DNA of 64,000 nt from an uncultured Acetobacteraceae bacterium (GTDB lineage Bacteria > Pseudomonadota > Alphaproteobacteria > Acetobacterales > Acetobacteraceae). The notes beneath the pieces are model-generated. The model had not been told where the DNA came from. It did no database searches and saw nothing but the letters and a program-made list of their open reading frames with translations. Below, piece by piece: positions 24,953 through 33,794 of the stretch. How positions within the stretch are numbered: position 1 is the stretch's first letter; each line of letters starts with the position of its first letter. The DNA is taken from contig CAIRCM010000004.1 in assembly GCA_903877125.1 (NCBI GenBank), positions 1 through 64,000 of the forward strand, read 5' to 3'. The translations under genes and the position numbers were made by a program.

Positions 24953-25588
24953 CTACCGCATTGGGCTGTATTCGGTGGGGAGCAGGAGGACATTGTTCAT
25001 CTCGACGATGGCGCCGGCCCCTTTGGCGAGGAAGTCCAGCCAGTCCGGGTCCTTGAACAGCGCACCGCGCGCTTCGGCGCGCTGGCCGAGGGATTCGTAG
25101 TTCCACATGTGCAGCACTTCGTTCGGCTGCGGAGCCTCGCCGGTGAACAGACCGACGTTTTTGGAATATTTTTCGCGGACCGGCATGATCGCCTTGTAGC
25201 GTTGGGCCCAAGGGCCCGCCATGCCGGGATTGAAGCGGTACATGCGCAGTTCGTAGAAGCCGCCTTCCTTTTCCGGCTTGTTCGGGCCGTTCACCGCGTT
25301 CAGGAAACGGATATCCTGGCGCTGGATCAATGGGCGGATATTCGGGACATATTGCGTCGTCCAATCCTTGTTCTTCGACAGTTCGTCGCGCAGGCGTGCC
25401 CGTTCGGCGAAGCTTTCATACTGCCACAGATGCCATATCTGATTGAGCGAGCCGAATTCCGAGGTCCAATACCCACAGTTGATGCCGTAGTTCTGGCCGC
25501 GCGCGGGGCGGCCGACGTTTTTGGCGATTTCCAGGTATTGGCCGATCTTGCCGGGATGGAAGGTGTAAGTGCGCAGTTCGTAAAGCAT
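24953..25588 (-). CDS. NIPSNAP-family protein (two domains)
   Basis: A 211-residue protein with two ferredoxin-like NIPSNAP units, each starting Y-E-L-R-x-Y-x-F-x-P-G (residues 3 and about 111) and containing a W-x-Y-E-S segment. Members are often found with monooxygenases and are of uncertain function. It is the last gene of a four-gene run (27803-29038 LLM, 26961 TauD, 25602 LLM, this gene) with gaps of 5, 15 and 13 bp, so it should share their transcript. Confidence 0.85.
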   Translation of the reverse strand: MLYELRTYTFHPGKIGQYLEIAKNVGRPARGQNYGINCGYWTSEFGSLNQIWHLWQYESFAERARLRDELSKNKDWTTQYVPNIRPLIQRQDIRFLNAVNGPNKPEKEGGFYELRMYRFNPGMAGPWAQRYKAIMPVREKYSKNVGLFTGEAPQPNEVLHMWNYESLGQRAEARGALFKDPDWLDFLAKGAGAIVEMNNVLLLPTEYSPMR

Positions 25589-25601
25589 CGGTTTTTCTCC
25601 G

Positions 25602-26945
25602 TTATGACCGGCCGATACGCGGGATCGGCAGGCCGAGGTTTTCGCGCAGCGTCGCGCCGCGATAATCCTTGTGGTACAGCCCGCGCCGTTGCAATTCGGG
25701 GATCACGTACTTGATGAAATCCACGTAGGTACCAGGCACATGGGTGGCGGCCACCACGAAACCGTCGCATACGCCGGTGGAGAACCATTCCTCCAGCCCG
25801 TCGGCGATTTCCTTCGGACCGCCGACGAAAGGTTTGTTCGGGCGCGCACGCCGGCTGTATTTGATGAAATCGGCCGGTGTGGGGTTCTTGATGCCGGACG
25901 CCGCCACGACCCGGTCACGCATCGATTGGGTGCCGGAGATATGGTCGAGTTCGTCATCGGTGAACGGTTCGTTCAAGCCCTTCGAGGCGAAATCGAAGTT
26001 CATCGCTTCCGACAACAGCGACAGCGCGTCGATATCGGGGGTGAGTTTTTCAGTCAAGGCCAGCAGATCCTCGGCTTCCGATTTCGTTTCCGCAGCGACG
26101 ATATAGGCCGACGGCGCGATCACCACGTGGTTGGGATCGCGACCGTTTGCGGCGACGGCCTCCTTGATCTGTTTGTAGTTCGCCCGGCCGATGTCCAGCG
26201 TGGGCGGGCTGCCGACAAACAGCAACTCCCCCCATTTGGCGGCGAATTTCTTGCCGCGCGCACTCTGTCCGGCCTGAATCACCACCGGGTGGCCCTGTTC
26301 GGAACGCGGAACGGTGAACGGGCCGCGCGAATTGAAGTATTTTCCCTGGTAATCCAGGCGTCGCACCTTGTCGCCGTGGGCGAACAAGCCGGTTGTCCTG
26401 TCCTGCACGATCGCGTCGTCATCCCAGGAATTCCAGTGGCCGGTGACGACCTCCATGAATTCCTCGGCCTGGTCGTAGCGGCCGTCGTGTTCGGGATGCA
26501 GCGCCTTGCCCATATTCAGGGCCTCACCGTCGTTCATCGAGGTCACGACGTTCCAGGCGGCACGTCCATGCGTCATCAGATCGATCGTCTGGAAGGTACG
26601 TGCGACGTCGAACGGTTCGTAATAGGTGGTGGTGCGGGTCGCGCCGAGGCCGAGGCGCCTGGTCGCCATACCCATGACCATCAGCACGGTCACCGGGTCC
26701 ATCTTCACGCAACGGATGCCGTGCTCGACGGTGTGTTTGTGATCGTTGCCGTAACGGTCCGGCATCGCCAGGCGGTCGTCGAAGAAGGCGACCTGGAACT
26801 TACCCTCCTCCAGGATACGACCGAGGTCGGCGTAATATTCCGGGCTCCAGGTGTCGGTGCGCGAGCGCGGGTGGCGCCAGGAGCTTACCAGGTTCGTGCA
26901 ATTCTGGGCTTGCAGGAAGCCCACCATGACCATTTGACGATCCAT
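25602..26945 (-). CDS. LLM flavin-dependent monooxygenase, NtaA/DmoA type
   Basis: A 447-residue FMNH2-dependent monooxygenase. W-R-H-P-R-S, F-D-D-R-L-A-M-P-D, F-Q-T-I-D-L-M-T-H-G-R-A-A-W-N and Y-D-Q-A-E-E-F-M are characteristic of the DmoA/NtaA branch. Its C-terminal V-A-A-T-H-V-P-G-T-Y-V-D-F block is typical of the longer members. Third gene of the four-gene operon. The known branch members oxidise dimethyl sulfide, chelating acids or sulfur heterocycles; which applies here is not visible. Confidence 0.88.
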   Translation of the reverse strand: MDRQMVMVGFLQAQNCTNLVSSWRHPRSRTDTWSPEYYADLGRILEEGKFQVAFFDDRLAMPDRYGNDHKHTVEHGIRCVKMDPVTVLMVMGMATRRLGLGATRTTTYYEPFDVARTFQTIDLMTHGRAAWNVVTSMNDGEALNMGKALHPEHDGRYDQAEEFMEVVTGHWNSWDDDAIVQDRTTGLFAHGDKVRRLDYQGKYFNSRGPFTVPRSEQGHPVVIQAGQSARGKKFAAKWGELLFVGSPPTLDIGRANYKQIKEAVAANGRDPNHVVIAPSAYIVAAETKSEAEDLLALTEKLTPDIDALSLLSEAMNFDFASKGLNEPFTDDELDHISGTQSMRDRVVAASGIKNPTPADFIKYSRRARPNKPFVGGPKEIADGLEEWFSTGVCDGFVVAATHVPGTYVDFIKYVIPELQRRGLYHKDYRGATLRENLGLPIPRIGRS

Positions 26946-26960
26946 CGTCGCGTCTCCGTT

Positions 26961-27797
26961 TCAGTAAGGGGTGTCGCCGCGGACGGTGACGCGATGCATC
27001 ACGCGGATTTCCGCGGGGTAGTCGTTGATCGCGAGGTGCTGGGTGCAGCGGTTGTCCCAAAAGGCCAGGGACCCATTGCGCCAGCGGAAGCGGCAGGTGA
27101 ATTCGGGGCGCGCCGAATAGTTGCGCAGAAAGTCGATCAGGGGGGCGCTTTCGGCCTCGGTCATGCCCTCCAGTCCGTGCACATGACTGCCAATGTAGAG
27201 CGATTTGCGGCCGGTTTCCGGATGGGTGCGCACCAAAGGATGCAACGACGTCGTTTGCAGCTCCTTCGGCGGCTCGACCGTTTTCATCGCGATGGTCGCG
27301 GCGTTGTATGCCGTGCGGGAGACACCGCCGCGCTTCTTGTCGCCGACGCAGACGCCGCGCAGGCGGGACAGCAGCGCCTTCATGCCATCCGACAGCGCTT
27401 CGTAGGCGAGGTACTGGTTGGAAAACATGGTGTCCCCGCCCGCGGCTGGAACCTGTTTGGCATACAGGATCGTGCCCATTGCCGGCTGCGGCGAAAACAT
27501 CTGATCGGTATGCCACGACCCACCGAAATTGCGCTTGTCGGCGGGCGTTTTGCGGATTTCCAGGACCTCGGGACAGTCAGGCATGCCGGCCATGAAGGGG
27601 TGGAGATGAATTTCGCCCCATCGGCGGGCAAACGCGAGTTGGCGTTGCGGCGTCAGATTCTGATCGCGGAAGAAAATCACCTGATGATCCAGCAAGGCCG
27701 CCCGGATTTCCCCGATCGTGGCGTCCGACAGGTCGGCGGAAAGATCGATGCCCGACAGTTCCGCGCCCAGGCTGCCGGCGATGGGACATATCTCCAT
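26961..27797 (-). CDS. TauD/TfdA-family Fe(II)/2-oxoglutarate dioxygenase
   Basis: A 278-residue non-haem iron dioxygenase. The metal triad is H96, D98 (W-H-T-D-Q-M-F) and H254 (C-T-Q-H-L-A-I), and the 2-oxoglutarate-binding arginine is in R-V-M-H-R-V-T-V-R-G-D. Family members release sulfite from taurine or cleave 2,4-D side chains. Five bases separate its start from the stop of the preceding LLM gene and 15 from the next, so all three are co-expressed. The pairing with two flavin monooxygenases suggests a C-S, C-N or C-O bond cleavage pathway. Confidence 0.9.
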   Translation of the reverse strand: MEICPIAGSLGAELSGIDLSADLSDATIGEIRAALLDHQVIFFRDQNLTPQRQLAFARRWGEIHLHPFMAGMPDCPEVLEIRKTPADKRNFGGSWHTDQMFSPQPAMGTILYAKQVPAAGGDTMFSNQYLAYEALSDGMKALLSRLRGVCVGDKKRGGVSRTAYNAATIAMKTVEPPKELQTTSLHPLVRTHPETGRKSLYIGSHVHGLEGMTEAESAPLIDFLRNYSARPEFTCRFRWRNGSLAFWDNRCTQHLAINDYPAEIRVMHRVTVRGDTPY

Positions 27798-27802
27798 GGC
27801 GT

Positions 27803-29038
27803 TTACTCCCCGGCCGCGGCCATGCGTTCCTTCGCCGCCATCATCACCTTCAACTGCTGCGGCGTAAGGCGGACGATATCCTCATTTTGGTGCGAATAGA
27901 GATCGTACTGCTGCGTATCCAGATCTTCGAGCACGATCCTGCCGGCCAGCACATCCTGCTTCCAGGCGTCCTGCGAGGGTTGGCGAGCGTGAAATTCCGG
28001 CATCACTTCCCGAGCAAACAATTCCAGGCTTTCGCAGATGTCCTTGTGCGTGGTTTTGCCGGCCTGGTTGAGCAGAATGACCTGATCGACATGGGCGTCC
28101 TCGAACTGACGCAGCCGCTTGCGGATCGTTTCGGGGGATCCGATCAGGCCGTTACGCAGCGCCGCCTGGGCTTTTTCGGTGTGACGCCAGTCCTGATATT
28201 CCCGCCACAGATCGCCCTTGCCGGGGGCGTCCACACCCTTACGGCCGTAATAGCCGAGGGCGAAGATGAAGAACGTCCAACCCGCCGCCTTTTCCAGCGC
28301 TTCCTCATCGGTAGGGGCACACATGAAGCCGTTGACGATGGCGACATTGGGGTTGTCGGCATATTCGGCAAGCCGGCGCGGCGCATGCAGGAATTGGTTG
28401 TAATATTTGTGTACCCAGGCGCGCGCCGCATCGGGCGAAACGAAGCTGAAGCCGAGTGCACCCATGCCCCACTGCCCGGCCTCCCCGATGGTGCGGATGT
28501 TCGAACACGCGACCCAGAGCGGCGGGTGCGGCTTTTGGAAGGGTTTGGGAATGACGTTGCGGGCGGGGAAATCATGGTACTTGCCGTGAAACTCCCAACT
28601 GTCGCGGGTGAACATCGGCATGATCGCTTGCACCGCTTCTTCCCAGCGGTCGCGCTTGTCGCGCACGCGCACGGCGAAGGGGTGGAGTTCGGCGGGACCG
28701 GCGCCCTCCCCCAGACCGAGTTCGACCCGGCCGCCGGAAATCTGGTCCAGGGTCGATACTCGTTCGGCCACACGATGCGGCTGATTGGTGGTGATCTGCA
28801 CGATGCCGTGGCCGAGGCGGATATTCCTGGTCCGTTGGCTGGCGGCAGCGAGAAACACCTCGGGCGCCGACGAGTGGGAATATTCCTCGAGGAAGTGGTG
28901 CTCGACCTCCCAGGCGAAATCGTAGCCCAGGCGGTCGGCGAGTTCGATCTGGGCCAGGCCGTTCTGGAACAGTTCGAACTCGCTGGTTTCGGTCCAGGGA
29001 CGGGGGAGCTGGTGCTCGTAGAAGACGCCGAACTTCAT
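27803..29038 (-). CDS. LLM-class luciferase-like monooxygenase
   Basis: A 411-residue member of the luciferase-like group, shorter-loop type: M-K-F-G-V-F-Y, E-V-E-H-H-F-L-E-E-Y-S, L-G-H-G-I-V-Q and L-D-Q-I-S-G-G-R-V-E-L-G-L-G-E. The frame is open to 29113, but ATG 29036-29038 has an AGGAAA ribosome-binding site and starts the conserved domain. First gene of the four-gene operon. A long C-terminal extension (after about residue 330) with D-A-W-K-Q-D-V-L-A-G-R is unusual for this branch. Confidence 0.88.
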   Translation of the reverse strand: MKFGVFYEHQLPRPWTETSEFELFQNGLAQIELADRLGYDFAWEVEHHFLEEYSHSSAPEVFLAAASQRTRNIRLGHGIVQITTNQPHRVAERVSTLDQISGGRVELGLGEGAGPAELHPFAVRVRDKRDRWEEAVQAIMPMFTRDSWEFHGKYHDFPARNVIPKPFQKPHPPLWVACSNIRTIGEAGQWGMGALGFSFVSPDAARAWVHKYYNQFLHAPRRLAEYADNPNVAIVNGFMCAPTDEEALEKAAGWTFFIFALGYYGRKGVDAPGKGDLWREYQDWRHTEKAQAALRNGLIGSPETIRKRLRQFEDAHVDQVILLNQAGKTTHKDICESLELFAREVMPEFHARQPSQDAWKQDVLAGRIVLEDLDTQQYDLYSHQNEDIVRLTPQQLKVMMAAKERMAAAGE

Positions 29039-29122
29039 GGCGGGGTTTCCTCGGTTGGGCTTTTCCGGACGGTCGCATCCGGGTGCCCAATGGTCAAGGA
29101 AGCCGCCCGCCAAGCGGACGGA

Positions 29123-29680
29123 CTACACCAGCAACGCGACCCAGCCGATCAGGAACGATACGATGATAGAACACACCGCCACGGCGACCGTGAATGGCAC
29201 GACCTTGTCCCGCGCCACCCCGGCGACCACGGGGGCGCCGATGTAAAAGAGGTAGATGGAGTAGGCGAGGCCAAGAAGCGCCACGAGCCAGCCCAGGACC
29301 GGGATAATCAGCAAAATCCCCGCAACCCAGCTCGCGGTCGGCGGGTAGACCGAGAGTTTCATGGCGGCGACTTCATCGTTCGTGCCGCCGAACATTGGGG
29401 CCAATTGCTGGATGATTTTGCCTAGGACCCAGAGTGAACCCAGGCCCAGGATATAACTCAGGATACTGTGTGCCAGCAGGCTGCCGATGGGGAACCGCAG
29501 CCCCAGCGTTCCGCCGAGCATGAGCGTCCCGATGAAGCCGAGGACGGCTGGAATCGCGGACAGAATTGCCGCGTATTCCACGATCAGGCCCTGTGTTGTG
29601 GCCGGTTCCGCGGCGATGACCGGCCACTCCTGAGCCGGCTGGATCAAAATTCCCTTGGCTCGGCTTACAATATCGACCAT
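29123..29680 (-). CDS. Yip1-family membrane protein
   Basis: A 185-residue integral membrane protein with a cytoplasmic start (V-D-I-V-S-R-A-K-G-I-L-I-Q-P-A-Q-E-W-P-V-I) and about five hydrophobic helices. The A-K-x-I-L-x-x-P-x-x-x-W-P pattern is the Yip1 domain of bacterial proteins. GGGAGA precedes ATG 29678-29680; the frame is open further upstream without conservation. The function is unknown. It is divergent from the SDR gene (145 bp between starts). Confidence 0.8.
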   Translation of the reverse strand: MVDIVSRAKGILIQPAQEWPVIAAEPATTQGLIVEYAAILSAIPAVLGFIGTLMLGGTLGLRFPIGSLLAHSILSYILGLGSLWVLGKIIQQLAPMFGGTNDEVAAMKLSVYPPTASWVAGILLIIPVLGWLVALLGLAYSIYLFYIGAPVVAGVARDKVVPFTVAVAVCSIIVSFLIGWVALLV

Positions 29681-29825
29681 CTGCCCGAATCTCCCTCTGA
29701 TTCCCAACGGTGTCGGTGGCGAGGTTATTCCGCCGCCCGGACGTTGCATAGCAATTTCGCCTTGGGATTGACGCCGCGCGTGAACCGATGCCCCCTGCGT
29801 GTCAACAACAGCAGGAGAGCGGGCC

Positions 29826-30617
29826 ATGGATTTCACAGGCAAGGTGGCGCTGATCACGGGCGGCGGCGGCGGTATCGGCCGAGCGACAGCGCTGGGGTTT
29901 GCATTACGGGGCGCGAAGGTGATGGTGGTCGATGCCGACGCGACGCTTGGTCAGGGTTCGGCCGACGTGATTACCCAGCGCGGTGGGACCGTGGCGTTCG
30001 TGCAGGCGGACGTGACGCGATCAGCCTCGGTCCAGAATTACGTGAAGAAGACGCTCGCCACTTACGGGCGGATCGACTGCTTCTTCAACAACGCGGGGAT
30101 CGAGGGCGCGGTGTGTCCCACCCAGGAATACGATGAGGACGTGTTCGACAAGGTGATCGCGGTGAACCTCAAGGGCGTGTTCCTCGGGCTGCGGCATGTG
30201 CTGCCGGTTATGGTGGCGCAGGGATCGGGGGCAGTGGTCAACACGGCGTCGGTCGCCGGGCTGTTCGGCGGGCCGGGGATGCCGGCCTATGTCGCGTCGA
30301 AGCACGGGGTGCTGGGGCTGACAAAGGTGGCCTCGACCGACGTGGCGGGGTTGGGCGTGCGGGTGAACGCGGTCTGCCCGGGGCCGGTGGAAACGCGGAT
30401 GATGCGGTCGCTGGAATCACAGCGGAACCCGGGCGACCCGGAGTCGATCCATGCGGCGATGAGCCGGATGATTCCCGCTGGCCGTTATGCGTTGCCGGAG
30501 GAGATCGCGAATACGGTGATGTTTCTGTGTTCGGATTTGTCATCGAACACCACGGGCACCCAGGTGGTGGTGGACGGTGGGCGTTCGGGATCGGGCGGGA
30601 CGTCGGCGCGGCGGTAA
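29826..30617 (+). CDS. Short-chain dehydrogenase/reductase
   Basis: A 263-residue classical SDR. It has the nucleotide-binding T-G-G-G-G-G-I-G, N-N-A-G, the catalytic S142, Y155 and K159 (Y-V-A-S-K-H), and the P-G-P-V-E-T motif after them. D35 after V-M-V-V suggests NAD(H) rather than NADP(H). The frame opens at 29799, but ATG 29826 has AGGAG at the right distance. The tail G-R-S-G-S-G-G-T-S-A-R-R is unusually Gly/Ser-rich. It is convergent with the Uma2 gene, four bases apart. The substrate is unknown. Confidence 0.9.
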   Translation: MDFTGKVALITGGGGGIGRATALGFALRGAKVMVVDADATLGQGSADVITQRGGTVAFVQADVTRSASVQNYVKKTLATYGRIDCFFNNAGIEGAVCPTQEYDEDVFDKVIAVNLKGVFLGLRHVLPVMVAQGSGAVVNTASVAGLFGGPGMPAYVASKHGVLGLTKVASTDVAGLGVRVNAVCPGPVETRMMRSLESQRNPGDPESIHAAMSRMIPAGRYALPEEIANTVMFLCSDLSSNTTGTQVVVDGGRSGSGGTSARR

Positions 30618-30621
30618 TGGG

Positions 30622-31170
30622 CTATTCGAACAGCCCGGTTACCGTGATCCCCGGCGGGTCCAGACGAATGTCGCCGTCACGCATGATGCTGGTCAAAATC
30701 GTGCTGTCGTCGCTTCGGCGGTGGTGGATGACCGCGCGATTTTCGGTCTTAACGATCAGATAGTGCCGTAAGGACGGCAACCTGAAATAATCTTCAAGTT
30801 TCCCGCCGGTATCCAGCCGGCGGGACGACGGGGACAGTACCTCCACGACCACAACGGGGTCCACGACTTCGATCGCATTGTCATCCAATGGGGGGCCGCA
30901 GCGGACAAGCGCGTCGGGTTCGTAAACGGTTTTGGCATCCACGCGCACGGCCATTTCATCGGGGAACGCCTCGCACGGCAGGCCCGCTGCCCGTATCGCC
31001 TGGGTCAGCGCCGCATAGAACCGGCCTTTCAGGCGGCCATGGATCGCACGTTCCGGCGCCATGGCGACCACAGTACCGGCCACCAATTCATACCGTACTC
31101 CGACAGGTTGTTGTTCGGCCCAGACTAGAAACTCGTCGGCGGTCATGTGCGGATGGGCAGTCGCGCTCAT
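30622..31170 (-). CDS. Uma2-family (DUF820) putative restriction-like endonuclease
   Basis: A 182-residue protein with the PD-(D/E)xK-like arrangement of the Uma2 family: E-P-D-A-L-V followed by V-V-V-V-E-V-L-S-P-S-S, and an R-Y-E-L-V-A-G entry motif. Such proteins are abundant in cyanobacteria and scattered in proteobacteria, and their function is not settled. ATG 31168-31170 lies 10 bp after the MoaD-like gene, so it is likely co-transcribed with it; the longer upstream frame is an overlap of the MoaD gene. Confidence 0.82.
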   Translation of the reverse strand: MSATAHPHMTADEFLVWAEQQPVGVRYELVAGTVVAMAPERAIHGRLKGRFYAALTQAIRAAGLPCEAFPDEMAVRVDAKTVYEPDALVRCGPPLDDNAIEVVDPVVVVEVLSPSSRRLDTGGKLEDYFRLPSLRHYLIVKTENRAVIHHRRSDDSTILTSIMRDGDIRLDPPGITVTGLFE

Positions 31171-31180
31171 GGGTGGAAAC

Positions 31181-31435
31181 CTATCCCCCCTCGATCCGGG
31201 GGATGAAGAAAACTTCAGCCCCCGGGGGGACCGGCTGGAACAGGCCGGTTTCGTGATACTCGCCATTGATTGCGAGGGTGGTTTCTTCCTCCAGGTGGAA
31301 ACCCAACCCGGGGAACATGTCATCCATCGCTTTGATGACGTCCCGCATCGTCTTCGCCTGGACATCGAACTCCCGCACACCTTTGGTGTAGCGAGCGGCG
31401 AAGCCGGCGGTGAAGACGACGCGGGCCGGTTTCAT
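31181..31435 (-). CDS. MoaD/ThiS-family sulfur-carrier protein
   Basis: An 84-residue ubiquitin-fold protein ending I-P-R-I-E-G-G, the di-glycine needed for adenylation and thiocarboxylation. In known systems this carrier donates sulfur for molybdopterin or thiamine. Its ATG overlaps the TAA stop of the molybdenum hydroxylase gene by one base (TAATG), so translation is coupled. That links it to molybdenum cofactor use, although it need not be the housekeeping MoaD. Confidence 0.85.
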   Translation of the reverse strand: MKPARVVFTAGFAARYTKGVREFDVQAKTMRDVIKAMDDMFPGLGFHLEEETTLAINGEYHETGLFQPVPPGAEVFFIPRIEGG

Positions 31436-33714
31436 TAGGACGACAACGCCTCCAGCACCTTCGGCGGGGACATCGGCAGGTCAGTCAGGCGTTTGCCGAT
31501 GGCGTTTTCGATCGCGTTGGCAATCGCGGCCATCGGCGGGCAGATGCAGACCTCGCCCACGCCCTTGGCACCGTAGGGGTGTGTCGGGTTGGGCACTTCG
31601 ACCAGCACCGCGTCGAGCATGGGCAGGTCGGAGGCCACCGGGCAGCGGTAGTCGAGGAACCCGGGGTTATCGAGCAAACCCTTGGCGTTGTAGATGTATT
31701 CTTCGCTCAGCGCCCAGCCGATGCCCTGCACGATGCCGCCGTGGATCTGGCCTTCGACGTAGGAAGGATGGATCGCGCGGCCGACGTCCTGGGCGGCGAC
31801 AAAGCGCAGAATTTTGACGTGCCCGGTTTCCGGATCGACTTCGACGTCGCAGAACTGCGTCGCGAAGCCCGGCGCCTGACCGCCGGCATTGACACCGGCC
31901 GAGGTCGTGATCGGCCCGCCCGTTGCCGCCGCCTTCGCCGCGAGTTCCTTCAACGACAGCGGCTTGAAGTCGCCGACGTTGGAGCCGGCCGGCTTGGCAT
32001 AGCCGTCTTCCCAAACCACGCCTTCCGGATCGACACCCCAGATCAGCGCGGCCCGTTCGCACAGGATTTTGATCGCGGTCTTCGTTGCGTTCACCACCGC
32101 GGTGCCGGTGGCGAAGGTCACGCGCGATCCACCGGTCACGTGGGTATAACCGACCGAGGCGGTGTCGGCGACGATCGCACGCACCTGGCTGTAATCGACG
32201 CCCAGTGTTTCCGCCGTCATGATCGCCATGGAGGCGCGGGAGCCGCCGATGTCGGGGCTGCCGGTCGCGATCAGCACGGTGCCGTCAGCGTTGATCTGCA
32301 GCGTGGCCGAGGATTCGCCGCCGCCGTTGAACCAATAGCCAGAGGCGACGCCTCGGCCCTGGTTCGGACCGAGCTTGACCTGATAAGCGGGGTGCTTCTG
32401 CAGCGCTTCGACGGTTTCGATGTAGCCGGCATGGGCGTGCTTCGGACCGGACAGGGTCGGCGTGCCGATGCGGCAGGCGTTCTTGTGGCGCAGGGCCAGC
32501 GGGTCCATGCCGATCTTCTTAGCGCACATGTCGAGCACACTTTCGACCGCAAAGGCGGCGATCGGCGAGCCCGGTGCGCGATAGGCGGCCGCCTTGGGCC
32601 GGTTGCTGACAACGTCGTAGCCGACGGCCCGCTGGTTCGGGATGTCGTACGGCGCGTAGGCGCACAGGCATCCGTTCATCACGGGCGAGCCAGGGAAGGC
32701 GCCAGCCTGGAATTTGTAGATACCGTCGGCGGCCATGATCGTGCCGTCGTTCTTGACGCCGATCTTGACCCACATGGACGCGCCCGAGGTCGGGCCGGAG
32801 GCGCGGAACACTTCCTCGCGGCTCATCATCACGCGCACCGGGAGGCCGGCTTTCTTCGACAGCGTGGCGGCGACAGGTTCGAGATAGGTGACGGTTTTAC
32901 CGCCGAAGCCACCGCCGATTTCGGCCGGTGTGACACGCAGATCGCCGAGCGGCTTGCCCATGATCTGCGCCGTCAGGGCACGCATCTGGAAGTGCCCCTG
33001 GCTGGAGGACCAGATTTCGCACTGGCCGTCGGCCTCATACTTCGCGACGCAGGCATGCGGCTCGATATAGGCCTGATGCACGGCGGCGGTCTTGAATTCG
33101 TGTTCGATCACGACGTCCGATTCGGCGAAACCCTTCTCGACGTCACCCATCGCGAAGGTCAGCACCTTGGAGATGTTGGACGGTTTGGTCGGCGCCGGCT
33201 CGACCCCGCGCGTGATCATATCCTCGAACAGCAGCGGGGCGTCTTCGGCCATGGCTTCGTCAACATCGATGACGTGCGGCAGAACCTCATACTGGACCTT
33301 GATCAGCGCGCAGGCTTCTTCGGCGATGCTGTTGGACGTCGCGGCGACCGCGGCGACGGCATGGCCTTCGTAGAGGACCTTTTCGCGCGCCATGATGTTG
33401 CGGGTGACGTGCCAGAAATTCACCGCGACGCGTTCCGGCCCGATGTAATCGAACTTCTGCTGCGGCAGGTCGGCGGCGGTCATGACCGCTTTCACGCCCG
33501 GCAGCTTCTCGGCGGCGGAGGTGTCGATCGACAGGATCTTGGCGTGCGCATGCGGCGAACGCAGAACCTTGCCGTAGATCATGCCCGGCAGTTTCAGGTC
33601 GGCGCCATACTGCGCACGCCCCGTCACCTTGGGAACGCCGTCGGGACGAATCGGGCGTGTGCCCACCCATTTGAAGCGTTTCACGGAATCGGACACGTTC
33701 GATACGTCGTTCAC
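31435..33714 (-). CDS. Xanthine dehydrogenase-family molybdenum-binding subunit
   Basis: A 759-residue large subunit. The ald_Xan_dh domain starts near residue 25 (G-R-A-Q-Y-G-A-D-L-K-L-P-G-M), followed by the molybdopterin-binding blocks G-G-G-F-G-G-K-T, G-S-P-D-I-G-G-S and the catalytic E721 in G-A-K-G-V-G-E-V. Related enzymes hydroxylate xanthine, CO, aldehydes or aromatic CoA esters. Neither the FAD subunit nor the 2Fe-2S subunit is next to it. The start is GTG 33712-33714 with GAGG before it. Followed, with overlap, by a MoaD-like gene. Confidence 0.9.
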   Translation of the reverse strand: MNDVSNVSDSVKRFKWVGTRPIRPDGVPKVTGRAQYGADLKLPGMIYGKVLRSPHAHAKILSIDTSAAEKLPGVKAVMTAADLPQQKFDYIGPERVAVNFWHVTRNIMAREKVLYEGHAVAAVAATSNSIAEEACALIKVQYEVLPHVIDVDEAMAEDAPLLFEDMITRGVEPAPTKPSNISKVLTFAMGDVEKGFAESDVVIEHEFKTAAVHQAYIEPHACVAKYEADGQCEIWSSSQGHFQMRALTAQIMGKPLGDLRVTPAEIGGGFGGKTVTYLEPVAATLSKKAGLPVRVMMSREEVFRASGPTSGASMWVKIGVKNDGTIMAADGIYKFQAGAFPGSPVMNGCLCAYAPYDIPNQRAVGYDVVSNRPKAAAYRAPGSPIAAFAVESVLDMCAKKIGMDPLALRHKNACRIGTPTLSGPKHAHAGYIETVEALQKHPAYQVKLGPNQGRGVASGYWFNGGGESSATLQINADGTVLIATGSPDIGGSRASMAIMTAETLGVDYSQVRAIVADTASVGYTHVTGGSRVTFATGTAVVNATKTAIKILCERAALIWGVDPEGVVWEDGYAKPAGSNVGDFKPLSLKELAAKAAATGGPITTSAGVNAGGQAPGFATQFCDVEVDPETGHVKILRFVAAQDVGRAIHPSYVEGQIHGGIVQGIGWALSEEYIYNAKGLLDNPGFLDYRCPVASDLPMLDAVLVEVPNPTHPYGAKGVGEVCICPPMAAIANAIENAIGKRLTDLPMSPPKVLEALSS

Positions 33715-33794
33715 GGTACCCTCACCACGTTTTAGAGGTTGCTGGTCTTTGAGGACGCAAAGTCGCGCAGACGGGGGGCGAAGGCAAGGGGCCG

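Noticed and set aside
25671-27899. A 742-residue plus-strand frame opposite the LLM/TauD operon
   Set aside because: Antisense to genes with intact catalytic motifs; no similarity to any domain and no start signal.
24953-29038. Naming the operon as a taurine, nitrilotriacetate or dibenzothiophene pathway
   Set aside because: The enzyme families fit several substrates and no diagnostic partner (flavin reductase, specific transporter) is present, so only the families are stated.
31579-33735. A 718-residue plus-strand frame opposite the molybdenum hydroxylase
   Set aside because: Same reasons; it only mirrors the codon bias of the real gene.
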